Assembly (NCBI GenBank): GCA_964426355.1
Contig: CAYRRA010000137.1
Coordinates: 1 to 12,023, forward strand
Length of the DNA: 12,023 bases
Source: JAJFTV01 sp964426355
Lineage (GTDB): Bacteria; Chloroflexota; Anaerolineae; Anaerolineales; Anaerolineaceae
Direction of reading: 5' to 3'
Below are positions 1 to 7,059 of this stretch, piece by piece. Numbering within the stretch: position 1 is the stretch's first letter; every line of letters begins with the position of its first letter. Position numbers and translations under genes: made by a program. The notes below the pieces were generated by a model, which ran no database searches, was not told where the DNA came from, and worked only from the letters and a program-made list of their open reading frames with translations.

Positions 1-218
1 CCGATTTATCCGGCGTGCGTGCTGCAGCTAAGCTGACCGGGATGAGCAAAGTTGTGCCAGCACGTGATGCAACAGCCCTGGCGAATGGGATTTTGGAGGT
101 CTTGACAAACCGCGATAGCTATATCCGCTCCCAAAGTGACATCGCCCAGCTTTCGTCTCCTCAAAATGCAGCAGAACAATACGAACAGATTTTTACCGGG
201 TTACTGGCGAACCGATGA
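1..218 (+). CDS. Glycosyltransferase, GT4/group 1 type, C-terminal end only (5' truncated)
   Basis: Only the last 71 residues are visible; the frame is open to the left edge (first whole codon at 3) and ends with TGA at 216-218. The segment 'VPARDATALANGILEVL' matches the usual end of GT-B fold group 1 glycosyltransferases, where a V-P-x-x-D-x-x-A-L-A motif precedes helices running to the C-terminus, and the ending 'AAEQYEQIFTGLL' resembles the closing helix of that family. By family, such enzymes transfer a sugar from a nucleotide-sugar donor to lipid, polysaccharide or protein acceptors at the cytoplasmic face of the membrane. Donor and acceptor cannot be told, because the catalytic part lies outside the window. 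The gene converges on ftsK with 35 nt between the stops and no clear terminator hairpin. Family assignment is fairly likely; specificity is unknown. Confidence 0.7.
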   Translation, partial: DLSGVRAAAKLTGMSKVVPARDATALANGILEVLTNRDSYIRSQSDIAQLSSPQNAAEQYEQIFTGLLANR

Positions 219-253
219 GAAGAGCTGTTTACAATCGTATCTGGCAGGTTTTT

Positions 254-2671
254 TCAATACCCGTCATCTTCGGGTGGGGCGGTTGGACCGTAGTCGAGCA
301 CGTCGCGCGTTTGCGTATTGGGCAGTTTACCGCTGATGATGCCTTTTTCTTCCATTTCATCCACCAGCCGGGCAGCGCGCGTGTAGCCGATGCGCAGCCG
401 GCGCTGCAACATGGTGATCGAGGCACGCCCTTCGCGCCGTACCAGGTCAACAGCTTCAGAGTACATCGGGTCAATCTCTTCGGCTGCTTCATCCCATAGG
501 GCAGTTTGCTGCAAGGGGACGCCGCGCGGCAATTCGTCATCGATGGGCTGCGATTCACTTGCTTCTCCCTCAGGGCGGCGCGCGGTTTCCATGCGCCAGT
601 AGTCCACCAGGCGGTGCGTTTCTCCATCTGAAACAAAGACACCTTGCAGGCGAACTGGAGCAGAGGCATCCGGTGACTGGAAAAGCATATCGCCGCGCCC
701 CAAAAGCCGTTCAGCGCCGGGTTGGTCGAGGATTACACGGCTGTCTACGTTGGAAGCCACGGCGAAGGCAATACGAGCGGGGAAATTGGCTTTGATCAGA
801 CCGGTGACCACGTCGGTGGATGGACGCTGCGTTGCAAGCACCAGGTGGATGCCGGTGGCGCGCGCGAGTTGCGCCAGGCGGGTGATGGCGCGTTCGGTCT
901 CATCGGGGGCAAGCATCATCAGGTCAGCCAGTTCGTCGATGACGATGACAAGATAGGGCAGGCGGTCTTCTGGAAAACGAGTATTGTATTCGTCAATATT
1001 ACGCACGCCCACTTTGGAAAACTTGTGATATCGGCTGTCCATCTCGCGGGTCATCCACTGCAGCGCATTGACAACCGTTTCAGCTTCAGTCACCACTGGC
1101 GAAAGCAGATGCGGGATACCGTTGTACCCGGTGAGCTCTACGCGCTTGGGGTCGACCAACACCAGGCGCAGTTCCGCCGGGGTATTGAACAGCAGCAGGC
1201 TGGTAAGCAGTGAGTTAACGCAGACCGATTTACCAGAACCAGTTGTACCGGCAATCAACAGGTGCGGCAGCCTGGTTAGATCAATGGCGATGGATTTCCC
1301 TGAAACATCTTTGCCGAGGGCAAAACGCAGCGGCGATTGAATGCGTTTGAAGGATGTGCTGTCGATGACATCGATCAGTGTTACCCGGCTGGTTTCCGGG
1401 TTGGGCACCTCAATACCCACGTAGCTTTTTCCGGGTACAGGCGCCTGGATACGGATGCGCGAGGCAGCCAGCGCCAGCGCCAGGTCATCTGCCAACGCAG
1501 ATATCTTGCTGACGCGCACCCGCGTGCGCCCGTAACGCGTTTCAAGGAAGTCCGGCTCAATGCCATATTGGGTGATGGTTGGACCGCGTTTGATATCCAC
1601 CACGTGACCGGGTGCGCCAAAGGATGCCAGCGTTTCCTCGATCAACCTTGCCGTTTCAGTGTCGATGTTGTCTTGAATAGCTGCTGGTGTGGCGGGATCG
1701 AGGATGTCTTTGTAAGCAGGCAGCTTCCAGAGCACGCGCGGTTTTTGCCGGACGACCTGCGGGGTGACTTGTGCTGCGGGTTGGACGGAGGTTTTTTCAA
1801 CACTTTCATCCCCTGGATGCTGAGGGTTGCTTTTCTCTTTCCGCAGAACGGAACCAGCGGAGGATGTTCGTGCAACTACTTTACCGTCCGCCAGGTTGGT
1901 GAGTGGCTTAAAACTTTCAGGCAGTTCTTCAACAGGGTCAGGCGGGATCAATTTTACCTGTGGCTGGCTTTTTCGCTCTTGTTGCCACTGGTTGATTACC
2001 CAAAGAATGCCATTTTTCAATTTGCGAAAGAGCGGTGAAAAGAATTTAACCAGGTCCGCCAGCGATAGATCCAGTGCAAGCGTGACACCGATGAGGAGCC
2101 AGGCAATTAAGGCAACCACAGCGGCTGCCAAGCCTAAACCGTTGACCAGGATGCGCTGGAAGAATTGACCCAGAACACCGCCGCCTACCGCGGCATCCTG
2201 AAGTTGTTTTGATATGCCGGTAAAAACACTCAGCCAGGTAAGCAGGTTGAGGAATAGCAGAAATACACCCAATAGCCGCTCAACAGTTAATACCGGTACC
2301 TGTTCGCTGTGACCCACCAGCAGCCATAAACCAACCACAAGCAGAACAATCGGGATCAGGTATGCTCCCCACCCGAATCCCTGGATGAGAAGCCCTGACC
2401 ACCAGATGGCTGCCAGCGCTTTGCTGCTGAACATGCTGAGAATGCTCAACAGACCCACCACAATCAGGCTTACACCGGTGATATCCAGTTTTCTTTCCCG
2501 CGAAAGCCCCGATGATTGCAGCCGTGGTTTTGTGCTACGTTTACTCGTTGACTTTGTGGACGTGGAGGCTCTTCTTTTAGCGGTTTGCGGCGCCTTTCCC
2601 CGGCTGGCGCTGCGTGTTGAACTGGTGCGGGTCGTTTTACTGGATGACCTGCGAGCGGGTATTTTTGCCAC
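254..2671 (-). CDS. ftsK: DNA translocase FtsK/SpoIIIE
   Basis: An 805-residue hexameric dsDNA pump that moves chromosome ends through the closing division septum. Order of parts: a very basic Ser/Thr/Lys/Arg-rich cytoplasmic tail (1-62); four membrane helices (about 65-200); a short Pro/Gln-rich linker (about 225-310); the alpha domain (about 315-440); the RecA-like motor with Walker A GTTGSGKS (475-482) and Walker B LVIVIDE (574-580), followed by the typical 'LATQRPSTDVVTGLIKANFP' stretch; and a C-terminal winged-helix gamma domain (about 735-785) that in this family reads KOPS/SRS orientation sequences. All motor motifs are intact and the length is normal for a SpoIIIE-like protein with a short linker. 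The start is GTG at 2671: the frame reaches a stop at 2702-2704 with no ATG between, and the first internal Met (80) lies inside the membrane region. A promoter and an SD sequence sit just upstream, so it is probably transcribed on its own. Confidence 0.97.
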   Translation of the reverse strand: MAKIPARRSSSKTTRTSSTRSASRGKAPQTAKRRASTSTKSTSKRSTKPRLQSSGLSRERKLDITGVSLIVVGLLSILSMFSSKALAAIWWSGLLIQGFGWGAYLIPIVLLVVGLWLLVGHSEQVPVLTVERLLGVFLLFLNLLTWLSVFTGISKQLQDAAVGGGVLGQFFQRILVNGLGLAAAVVALIAWLLIGVTLALDLSLADLVKFFSPLFRKLKNGILWVINQWQQERKSQPQVKLIPPDPVEELPESFKPLTNLADGKVVARTSSAGSVLRKEKSNPQHPGDESVEKTSVQPAAQVTPQVVRQKPRVLWKLPAYKDILDPATPAAIQDNIDTETARLIEETLASFGAPGHVVDIKRGPTITQYGIEPDFLETRYGRTRVRVSKISALADDLALALAASRIRIQAPVPGKSYVGIEVPNPETSRVTLIDVIDSTSFKRIQSPLRFALGKDVSGKSIAIDLTRLPHLLIAGTTGSGKSVCVNSLLTSLLLFNTPAELRLVLVDPKRVELTGYNGIPHLLSPVVTEAETVVNALQWMTREMDSRYHKFSKVGVRNIDEYNTRFPEDRLPYLVIVIDELADLMMLAPDETERAITRLAQLARATGIHLVLATQRPSTDVVTGLIKANFPARIAFAVASNVDSRVILDQPGAERLLGRGDMLFQSPDASAPVRLQGVFVSDGETHRLVDYWRMETARRPEGEASESQPIDDELPRGVPLQQTALWDEAAEEIDPMYSEAVDLVRREGRASITMLQRRLRIGYTRAARLVDEMEEKGIISGKLPNTQTRDVLDYGPTAPPEDDGY

Positions 2672-2681
2672 AGCCGTAGAT

Positions 2682-2689
2682 TCCCTTCT
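2682..2689 (-). promoter_or_regulatory. Shine-Dalgarno sequence of ftsK (supports the GTG start)
   Basis: The minus strand reads AGAAGGGA, ending 10 nt before the GTG at 2671. Spacing is slightly long, but no other start codon exists between the upstream stop (2702-2704) and the first membrane helix, so it fixes the start. Confidence 0.55.
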
Positions 2690-2718
2690 GGTTTGGGTTG
2701 CTTAGAAAGTTTGTCCGA

Positions 2719-2727
2719 ATTATAGCA
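2719..2727 (-). promoter_or_regulatory. Extended -10 promoter for ftsK
   Basis: The minus strand reads TGCTATAAT, a perfect sigma-A -10 hexamer (2719-2724) with the TG-N extension. The -35 region is weak (CAACGT at 17-nt spacing), as is common with extended -10 promoters. Transcription would start near 2712, leaving a leader of about 40 nt before the GTG start of ftsK. The promoter lies just beyond the NUDIX gene relic. Confidence 0.6.
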
Positions 2728-2789
2728 TATTTCGGTTTCACACGTTGCAGCCGGTCTTGCACTTTCATTCCTGGATGGTTTTTTTTTGT

Positions 2790-2980
2790 GGTCTCGAAGA
2801 CAAACTGCGGCAGGGCGTTCATTTGCTCATCCTCAACCACCGAAACCGCCACACCCACCGTGGGGGCAGAGAAATAAACCCAACCGCATTGTGGGCAGAT
2901 GGGTCTTATCTAACCGGCGAAAAATCTTCTTGGGTTGAGCCACCACAGTACGGACAAAAACGCACCGGTCTGGCAATCAT
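2790..2980 (-). pseudogene. Relic of a zinc-ribbon NUDIX hydrolase gene (frameshifted, catalytic core deleted)
   Basis: The ATG at 2980-2978 overlaps the anti-sigma stop as ATGA. The frame reads MIARPVRFCPYCGG...FSPVR and hits TAA at 2908-2906. A shift of frame at that point (net -1 or +2) continues as RPICPQCGWVYFSAPTVGVAVSVVEDEQ. Together this is a four-cysteine zinc ribbon (CPYC...CPQCG) followed by the Y-F-x-x-P-x-x-x-V-A-V entry into a NUDIX beta strand, the N-terminal layout of NudC-like and ADP-sugar pyrophosphatases. The NUDIX box (GX5EX7REUXEEXGU) is absent in all three minus-strand frames. After VVEDEQ the frame goes straight to 'LPQFVFETTKK', which resembles a NUDIX C-terminal piece, so an internal deletion is likely. 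The second frame stays open to 2637, into ftsK, but shows nothing recognisable beyond about 2790. It was probably once the third gene of the sigma/anti-sigma operon. A sequencing error could explain the frameshift but not the missing core. Confidence 0.75.
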
Positions 2981-3906
2981 CGCAGCCTGTATTTGAAAAG
3001 GATAGCAGCCAACGCGGAAAGCAGCGCCAGGACCAATAAAACCACTGCAGGTATCCAACCGGGGAGGCGGAAGGTCTTCTCGGTTCTCTCATGGGTTTGA
3101 TCGCTGACGATTTGCGATGATACTTCGGTTGGGCGAACACCTAAAATGGGATTGATATTTTCTCCAGTTTGGAGGCTTTCTTCCACAGGGGCTTCTATAC
3201 TGAGTGCGGTGTCTTCTTCGACGGGGGCAGCTTCATTCACCTGGGTTGGGGCAATTGCTGCGACTTCTGGTTGGGCAACCTCAACTTCGACAGCCTGCTC
3301 TTCAACCACTACTTCAGCTTCCACTGGTGCTTCTTGCATGACGGCTTCAGGGGCGCTTTCCATCGGGCTAACTTGCAGGGGAATGGGTGAATCTGAGCCA
3401 TAGCTGTAAGGGAGGACTTCAGCGGGTTCCAGCGCATCGCCTCCGCCCTTGCCTGTTGCCCAAAGGGATGTTGGCGGACCGTTCCAGAAAATGATCTCCG
3501 GCGCGCTTTCATCCTCCAGCGTTTCTTCAGCATAAGCCATTTCAAAGTTTGCATCGCGCGCCAAACTGGGTGCAGCATTCATAAATAGACTCGGAGCGAA
3601 CTGAAAAAGCAGTAAGATCATTGCCGCAATGGCAGAGACAGCCGATGTTAACCCGAACACACCCGTCCAGGGGGCTTTTTTCCGTTGGGGAACCATTTCG
3701 GGTGTGAGGACAAAACTGCGTGGCACGGTTTTACGGGGAAGGGTGCGAATCAGAGAACGAGAGGCTCTTAATTGCCCTAATTGTTCACGTAGTTCGGGTT
3801 TGGCTTCCAGGTGTTGTTCCAGTTTTTTCTTCTCTCTGGCGGATAATTCCCCATCTATATACGCAGAGAGCAAAAACCAATCCTGGGTTGGCTTTCTGTC
3901 TTTCAT
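2977..3906 (-). CDS. Membrane-bound anti-sigma factor (ASD fold, zinc ligands lost)
   Basis: A 309-residue protein predicted to hold the ECF sigma factor encoded just upstream at the membrane. Residues about 10-55 form an anti-sigma domain: 'LLSAYIDGELSAREKKKLEQHLE' followed by 'PELREQLGQL' matches the zf-HC2/ASD pattern Y-x-D-G-E-L-x(n)-E-x-H-L. The H-x3-C-x2-C zinc motif is reduced to the His (32), with Lys 36 and Leu 39 at the two Cys positions, so it is probably a zinc-free ASD. A linker 'LPRKTVPRSFVLTP' (56-69) leads to membrane helix 1 (about 82-104), an extracytoplasmic Glu/Pro/Val-rich region (about 105-280) and a second helix (about 283-304) ending in a short basic tail. The ATG overlaps the sigma gene's TGA (ATGA) and has a strong GAGGAG SD 5 nt upstream, indicating translational coupling. 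The outside signal and the release mechanism cannot be read from the sequence. Confidence 0.85.
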   Translation of the reverse strand: MKDRKPTQDWFLLSAYIDGELSAREKKKLEQHLEAKPELREQLGQLRASRSLIRTLPRKTVPRSFVLTPEMVPQRKKAPWTGVFGLTSAVSAIAAMILLLFQFAPSLFMNAAPSLARDANFEMAYAEETLEDESAPEIIFWNGPPTSLWATGKGGGDALEPAEVLPYSYGSDSPIPLQVSPMESAPEAVMQEAPVEAEVVVEEQAVEVEVAQPEVAAIAPTQVNEAAPVEEDTALSIEAPVEESLQTGENINPILGVRPTEVSSQIVSDQTHERTEKTFRLPGWIPAVVLLVLALLSALAAILFKYRLR

Positions 3907-4514
3907 ATTCGCTCCTCGCTATCTAGACGGAATTTATCCGGTAAAAGTTCCCAGAAGCCTTGTAAACAATCCTGCAATCGCAGCCGCGCACGCGCCAGCC
4001 TGCTTTTTATGGTCCCCAGAGGGCGGTCGATTGCAGTTGAAACCTCCTTATAATCAAAACCTTCGACATCAACCATGACCACGATCATGCGAAATTCTTC
4101 CGGTAGATCATCGAGGCAGTGTTGAATGGCGTTTTCCAAATCGGCTGTTTCAATATTTTCTTCCGGTGAAGGAGAATTGTCTGCCAGCCAGTATGGATTT
4201 TCAATTTCATCCTCTCCATCCATCCCAGGCGGCTCAAGCGGGACGATGGGGTTCCGTTTTTGACGGCGAAGCTCGTCATAACATTGGTTGGTGACGATGC
4301 GAAGAAGCCAGGCACGGAATGAGCCCCCGCGATAGCTGTCGATGTGGTTATAGGCTGCGATGAAGGCGTTTTGAACCGCATCCTCAGCGCCTTGCGGGTC
4401 GGATAACACCCGGTAAGCAACGTTGAAAGCCATTTCCTGGTATGTCAATACCAGGCGGTTGAATGCATTCAGGTCACCTTTCTTTGCGGCAAGTGCCAGT
4501 TCTTGTTCATCCAT
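3903..4514 (-). CDS. ECF (group 4) sigma-70 family RNA polymerase sigma factor
   Basis: A 203-residue alternative sigma factor of the RpoE/SigW type. Region sigma-2 spans about 20-88: 'AEDAVQNAFIAAY' is the D-A-x-Q-x-x-F core-binding helix and 'FRAWLLRIVTNQCYDELRRQKR' is the -10 recognition part. An acidic, Pro-rich linker (about 89-125) follows. Region sigma-4 spans about 126-184: 'LPEEFRMIVVMVDVEGFDYKEV' then 'GTIKSRLARARLRL', the -35 recognition helix-turn-helix. Regions 1 and 3 are absent, as expected for ECF factors. About 20 residues follow sigma-4, with no extra domain. It overlaps the downstream anti-sigma gene by ATGA, so the two form a regulatory pair in one operon. Only a weak SD (GGA, about 14 nt away) precedes the ATG. 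The regulon cannot be deduced from the window. Confidence 0.95.
   Translation of the reverse strand: MDEQELALAAKKGDLNAFNRLVLTYQEMAFNVAYRVLSDPQGAEDAVQNAFIAAYNHIDSYRGGSFRAWLLRIVTNQCYDELRRQKRNPIVPLEPPGMDGEDEIENPYWLADNSPSPEENIETADLENAIQHCLDDLPEEFRMIVVMVDVEGFDYKEVSTAIDRPLGTIKSRLARARLRLQDCLQGFWELLPDKFRLDSEERI
3912..3917 (-). promoter_or_regulatory. Strong Shine-Dalgarno sequence of the anti-sigma gene
   Basis: GAGGAG on the minus strand, 5 nt before the anti-sigma ATG (3906-3904), lies inside the last codons of the sigma gene. It favours making the inhibitor in at least equal amount to the sigma factor. Confidence 0.7.
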
Positions 4515-4579
4515 GGTTAATTACATCGATCCGTTGTTACATTTCTTTGAGATGAGTGCATTGACGTAATTCACAATGT

Positions 4580-4610
4580 ATCATACACCAAAATATACCC
4601 ATCCTGTCAA
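4580..4610 (-). promoter_or_regulatory. Candidate promoter of the sigma/anti-sigma operon
   Basis: On the minus strand, a perfect TTGACA (4610-4605) is followed after 19 nt by TATGAT (4585-4580). The spacer is 2 nt longer than ideal. The predicted start near 4573 leaves a leader of about 60 nt before the sigma gene. The -10 lies within the perfect palindrome TGTATCATACA (4577-4587), which could be an operator. The rest of the 200-nt gap (4515-4714) is AT-rich, with another isolated TATAAT at 4696-4691 that lacks a usable -35, and shows no canonical terminator for the TPR gene upstream. Confidence 0.45.
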
Positions 4611-4714
4611 ATACAAGAGGCAATCCGGTTATAGACAGGTCAACTGTGCAAAATCTCTCTCAGCCGATTGCATTGCATCAATCCCTTTTGATTATATACC
4701 ATATCATGGGTGGG

Positions 4715-7027
4715 TTAATTTTGGCTGAGCTGCTGGTATGCGTTCCGATAGTCCTGCACATTGGGTGGGTTGAGCGAAATGATTGATTTCAAGATGCGCA
4801 GGGCAGCTTCTCGATTGCCCATGTTGAGCAGCGCGTCTGCGATGAAATCCAACTGCTCCACTGCTGCGGAAATATTCCCCTGGTGGATGAGAAGGTCAGC
4901 CAGCCGTTTTCGGATTTCCAGCTTGTCCGGTATCTCGTTTACGAGGTCTTGCAGGAATTTGATGGTTATCTGCCCTTTACCGCTGTTCTCCAGCAGTGTG
5001 ATATAACCATCCAGTTCGGTGATGGCGGCGTTGTCCTGCCCCAGGCGGAAATACAGGTCGATGAGTTTGATACGTGCACGGCTGTCTTGCGGCTCGATGG
5101 TGCGGATTTGTTCATACACCCGCATCGCCTGGCGCAAGTCCAGACGCTGCAAATCGATATCGGCTTTGCGGTAAAGCAAATCGACCAGGTAAGAGCGGTC
5201 TGTCTTGGAATGCTGAATGAGACGGATGGCTTCTGCGTATGCCTGGCGTGCATTATCCAGTTCGGCGAGCTGATAATGAATATCAGCGATCTTTTTCAGT
5301 TGTTCTGCAGCGGGAAGCAATTGCCCCTGGGAAATGAGTAAATCAACAAGTTGGTTGCGGATTTTCAGGTTAAGCGGCGTCATTTGTGTAACGCGTTCCA
5401 GCATGGCGATACCCTGTTTCGCCTCTCCGCGCAGGTTGTACAGGCTAGCAGCCTGGGAAAATTTGTTGACAGCTTCCTGGTTTTTTCCCTGCTGTAAGAG
5501 CAGTTCGCCAATCAAGATGTGTAACGGCAGGTATGTGGGGGCTTTATCGAGGGTGTAAAAAGCTTCTTCCATTGCACTGTAATAGTTGTTGCTGGAAGCC
5601 AGCGCTCTCACTTTTGCGATACCCTCAATGATGTGACTGCTGCTCTCCAGAAGCAAATGTGCGATGGGCAAAGTGGTGCCAGTATCCCCATTCAGCATTT
5701 GTTTCCGGATGGTAGCGATCTGTGCCCGCCAATCTGCCCGGTTCAACTGCTGCTCGATATTCTCGCAGAGTTTGGTTAACTTACCCTTATCGCTTTGCTG
5801 CAGTTGGCTTTCGATGATGGGTTCATATAACTGGCGGATCTCTTCTGCTATTTCTGGCTGAACAGTTGCACTGTCTGCCAGGCTCAGCGCATGCAAATAA
5901 GCCGATGCGGCTTCTCGTTGATTGTCTGCGGCAAGATAATTTTGTCCGATGAGGAGATAGGCAGCCAGGGCGTAATCGGGGTGTTTAAATGCGCTTTGCA
6001 GATGCCTGAGCGCTTTATCGGATTGCTTTTTTGTCAGAATCCATCCTAGCAAGAAGTGAACCGAGGGGTGGGAAAGCCCGGCATGGATTGCTTTTTCCAA
6101 CTCAGCTTGCGTTTGATTATCGTCTCCGTGAGTTTGTGCGTCGATGGCTTGCCCAAGATATAACAGGGCTTTTCCATCTCTGCCTTGATCCAATGTTTGA
6201 GTGCCCGCGCCGCGGGTGATGGCAGTGAGGTCGCGGCGTTTCGATGGTTTCTCTTCGATTGCCCCTTCAGCCTGGTCAAACAGCAAGGATGCCATACGGA
6301 TGAGCGCCTTCTGGCGCGCTTCTTCGATCGGGTCTTGGGATTTCTCCACCGTTTCTTGTGGCTCCTGCATATTCTTCACCTGAGCCATACGAACCGGACC
6401 CGTGCCGCCGCGCGGGCGTAAAGGCTTGGGCAATAACTGATTGCTATTCAGCAAAGCCAGTGCGTTTTTTGCCTTGGGGTGCTCAGGGACTAATTGAAGG
6501 CAGTATTCAATCACCTGTAAAGCCCGTTGCGTTTCTCCCTGGTGCTGCATGATGCTTGCCGTTGCCAGGTATTCATCCACGGCTTCTTTCTTTTGCCCAC
6601 GCCGTTCAAGAATCATTGCCAGGCGAGTGCGTGCGTTCAGGTGGTCGGGTTTTAGGCTGGTGATTCTTTTCCAGCATTCAATCGCTTTATCAACCTCTTT
6701 GTTTTTCAAATAAAGGTCGGCGGCTTTCAGCAGGGTACGTATGGCTTCGGGCAAACGCCCCAGGCGTTCCTGTATCCTGCCGATTTTTTCAAACGGCATG
6801 GGGTCATCGGGGGTTACTTGCACGGCTTTTTGATAGCACACAAGGGATCGATCAAAATCACCTTGCTCAAACAGCGCCAAAGCCAGGCTGGTGAGGGCAC
6901 CGGGGTGTTCCGGAAATTCTGCCAATGCCTGTTGGTAATATATGGCTGCTTTGTCCCACATTTGATCCCAGGCAGCAGAATGCCCCTGGTTCATCGCGTT
7001 TTGAAATTTTTCCTGGTTGCCTGCCAT
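4715..7027 (-). CDS. Large cytoplasmic tetratricopeptide-repeat (TPR) protein
   Basis: A 770-residue, almost all-helical protein built from degenerate TPR units. A first array spans about 18-193 ('AAIYYQQALAEFPEHPGALTS' and 'AVQVTPDDPMPFEKIGRI' carry the A/Y/A...P spacing). A basic, Gly/Pro-containing linker (about 195-235) and a poorly ordered stretch follow, then a second array from about 284 to the C-terminus ('AMRVYEQIRTIEPQDSRARI', 'AALRILKSIISLNPPNVQDY'). There is no signal peptide or membrane helix, so it should be cytoplasmic. TPR arrays bind other proteins; no catalytic domain is visible and the partner is unknown. The ATG at 7027 has AAGAGG 4 nt upstream and lies 32 nt after the polA stop, so it is probably co-transcribed with polA. 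A role in replication or repair would be a guess from context only. Confidence 0.88.
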   Translation of the reverse strand: MAGNQEKFQNAMNQGHSAAWDQMWDKAAIYYQQALAEFPEHPGALTSLALALFEQGDFDRSLVCYQKAVQVTPDDPMPFEKIGRIQERLGRLPEAIRTLLKAADLYLKNKEVDKAIECWKRITSLKPDHLNARTRLAMILERRGQKKEAVDEYLATASIMQHQGETQRALQVIEYCLQLVPEHPKAKNALALLNSNQLLPKPLRPRGGTGPVRMAQVKNMQEPQETVEKSQDPIEEARQKALIRMASLLFDQAEGAIEEKPSKRRDLTAITRGAGTQTLDQGRDGKALLYLGQAIDAQTHGDDNQTQAELEKAIHAGLSHPSVHFLLGWILTKKQSDKALRHLQSAFKHPDYALAAYLLIGQNYLAADNQREAASAYLHALSLADSATVQPEIAEEIRQLYEPIIESQLQQSDKGKLTKLCENIEQQLNRADWRAQIATIRKQMLNGDTGTTLPIAHLLLESSSHIIEGIAKVRALASSNNYYSAMEEAFYTLDKAPTYLPLHILIGELLLQQGKNQEAVNKFSQAASLYNLRGEAKQGIAMLERVTQMTPLNLKIRNQLVDLLISQGQLLPAAEQLKKIADIHYQLAELDNARQAYAEAIRLIQHSKTDRSYLVDLLYRKADIDLQRLDLRQAMRVYEQIRTIEPQDSRARIKLIDLYFRLGQDNAAITELDGYITLLENSGKGQITIKFLQDLVNEIPDKLEIRKRLADLLIHQGNISAAVEQLDFIADALLNMGNREAALRILKSIISLNPPNVQDYRNAYQQLSQN

Positions 7028-7059
7028 CTTACCTCTTACCTGACCTTAATCCATACCAT

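Noticed and set aside
248..274. Possible bidirectional terminator between the glycosyltransferase and ftsK genes
   Set aside because: There is a T-run at 249-254 but no GC-rich stem before it, and the only inverted repeat (CCCG/CGGG at 260-274) is 4 bp and lies inside the ftsK end.
1337..2038. 233-residue open frame on the plus strand opposite ftsK
   Set aside because: It lies wholly antisense to a clearly conserved FtsK motor and alpha domain; composition (many Cys, Phe, Arg) is that of a shadow frame and no domain is seen.
2745..2996. 83-residue plus-strand open frame over the anti-sigma/ftsK gap
   Set aside because: The minus strand of the same bases carries the zinc ribbon relic and coupled ATGA start; the plus-strand translation shows no motif or SD sequence.
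4640..4700. Terminator behind the TPR gene
   Set aside because: A 5-bp inverted repeat (GATTG/CAATC on the minus strand) has an 8-nt loop and no T-run directly after it; too weak to call.
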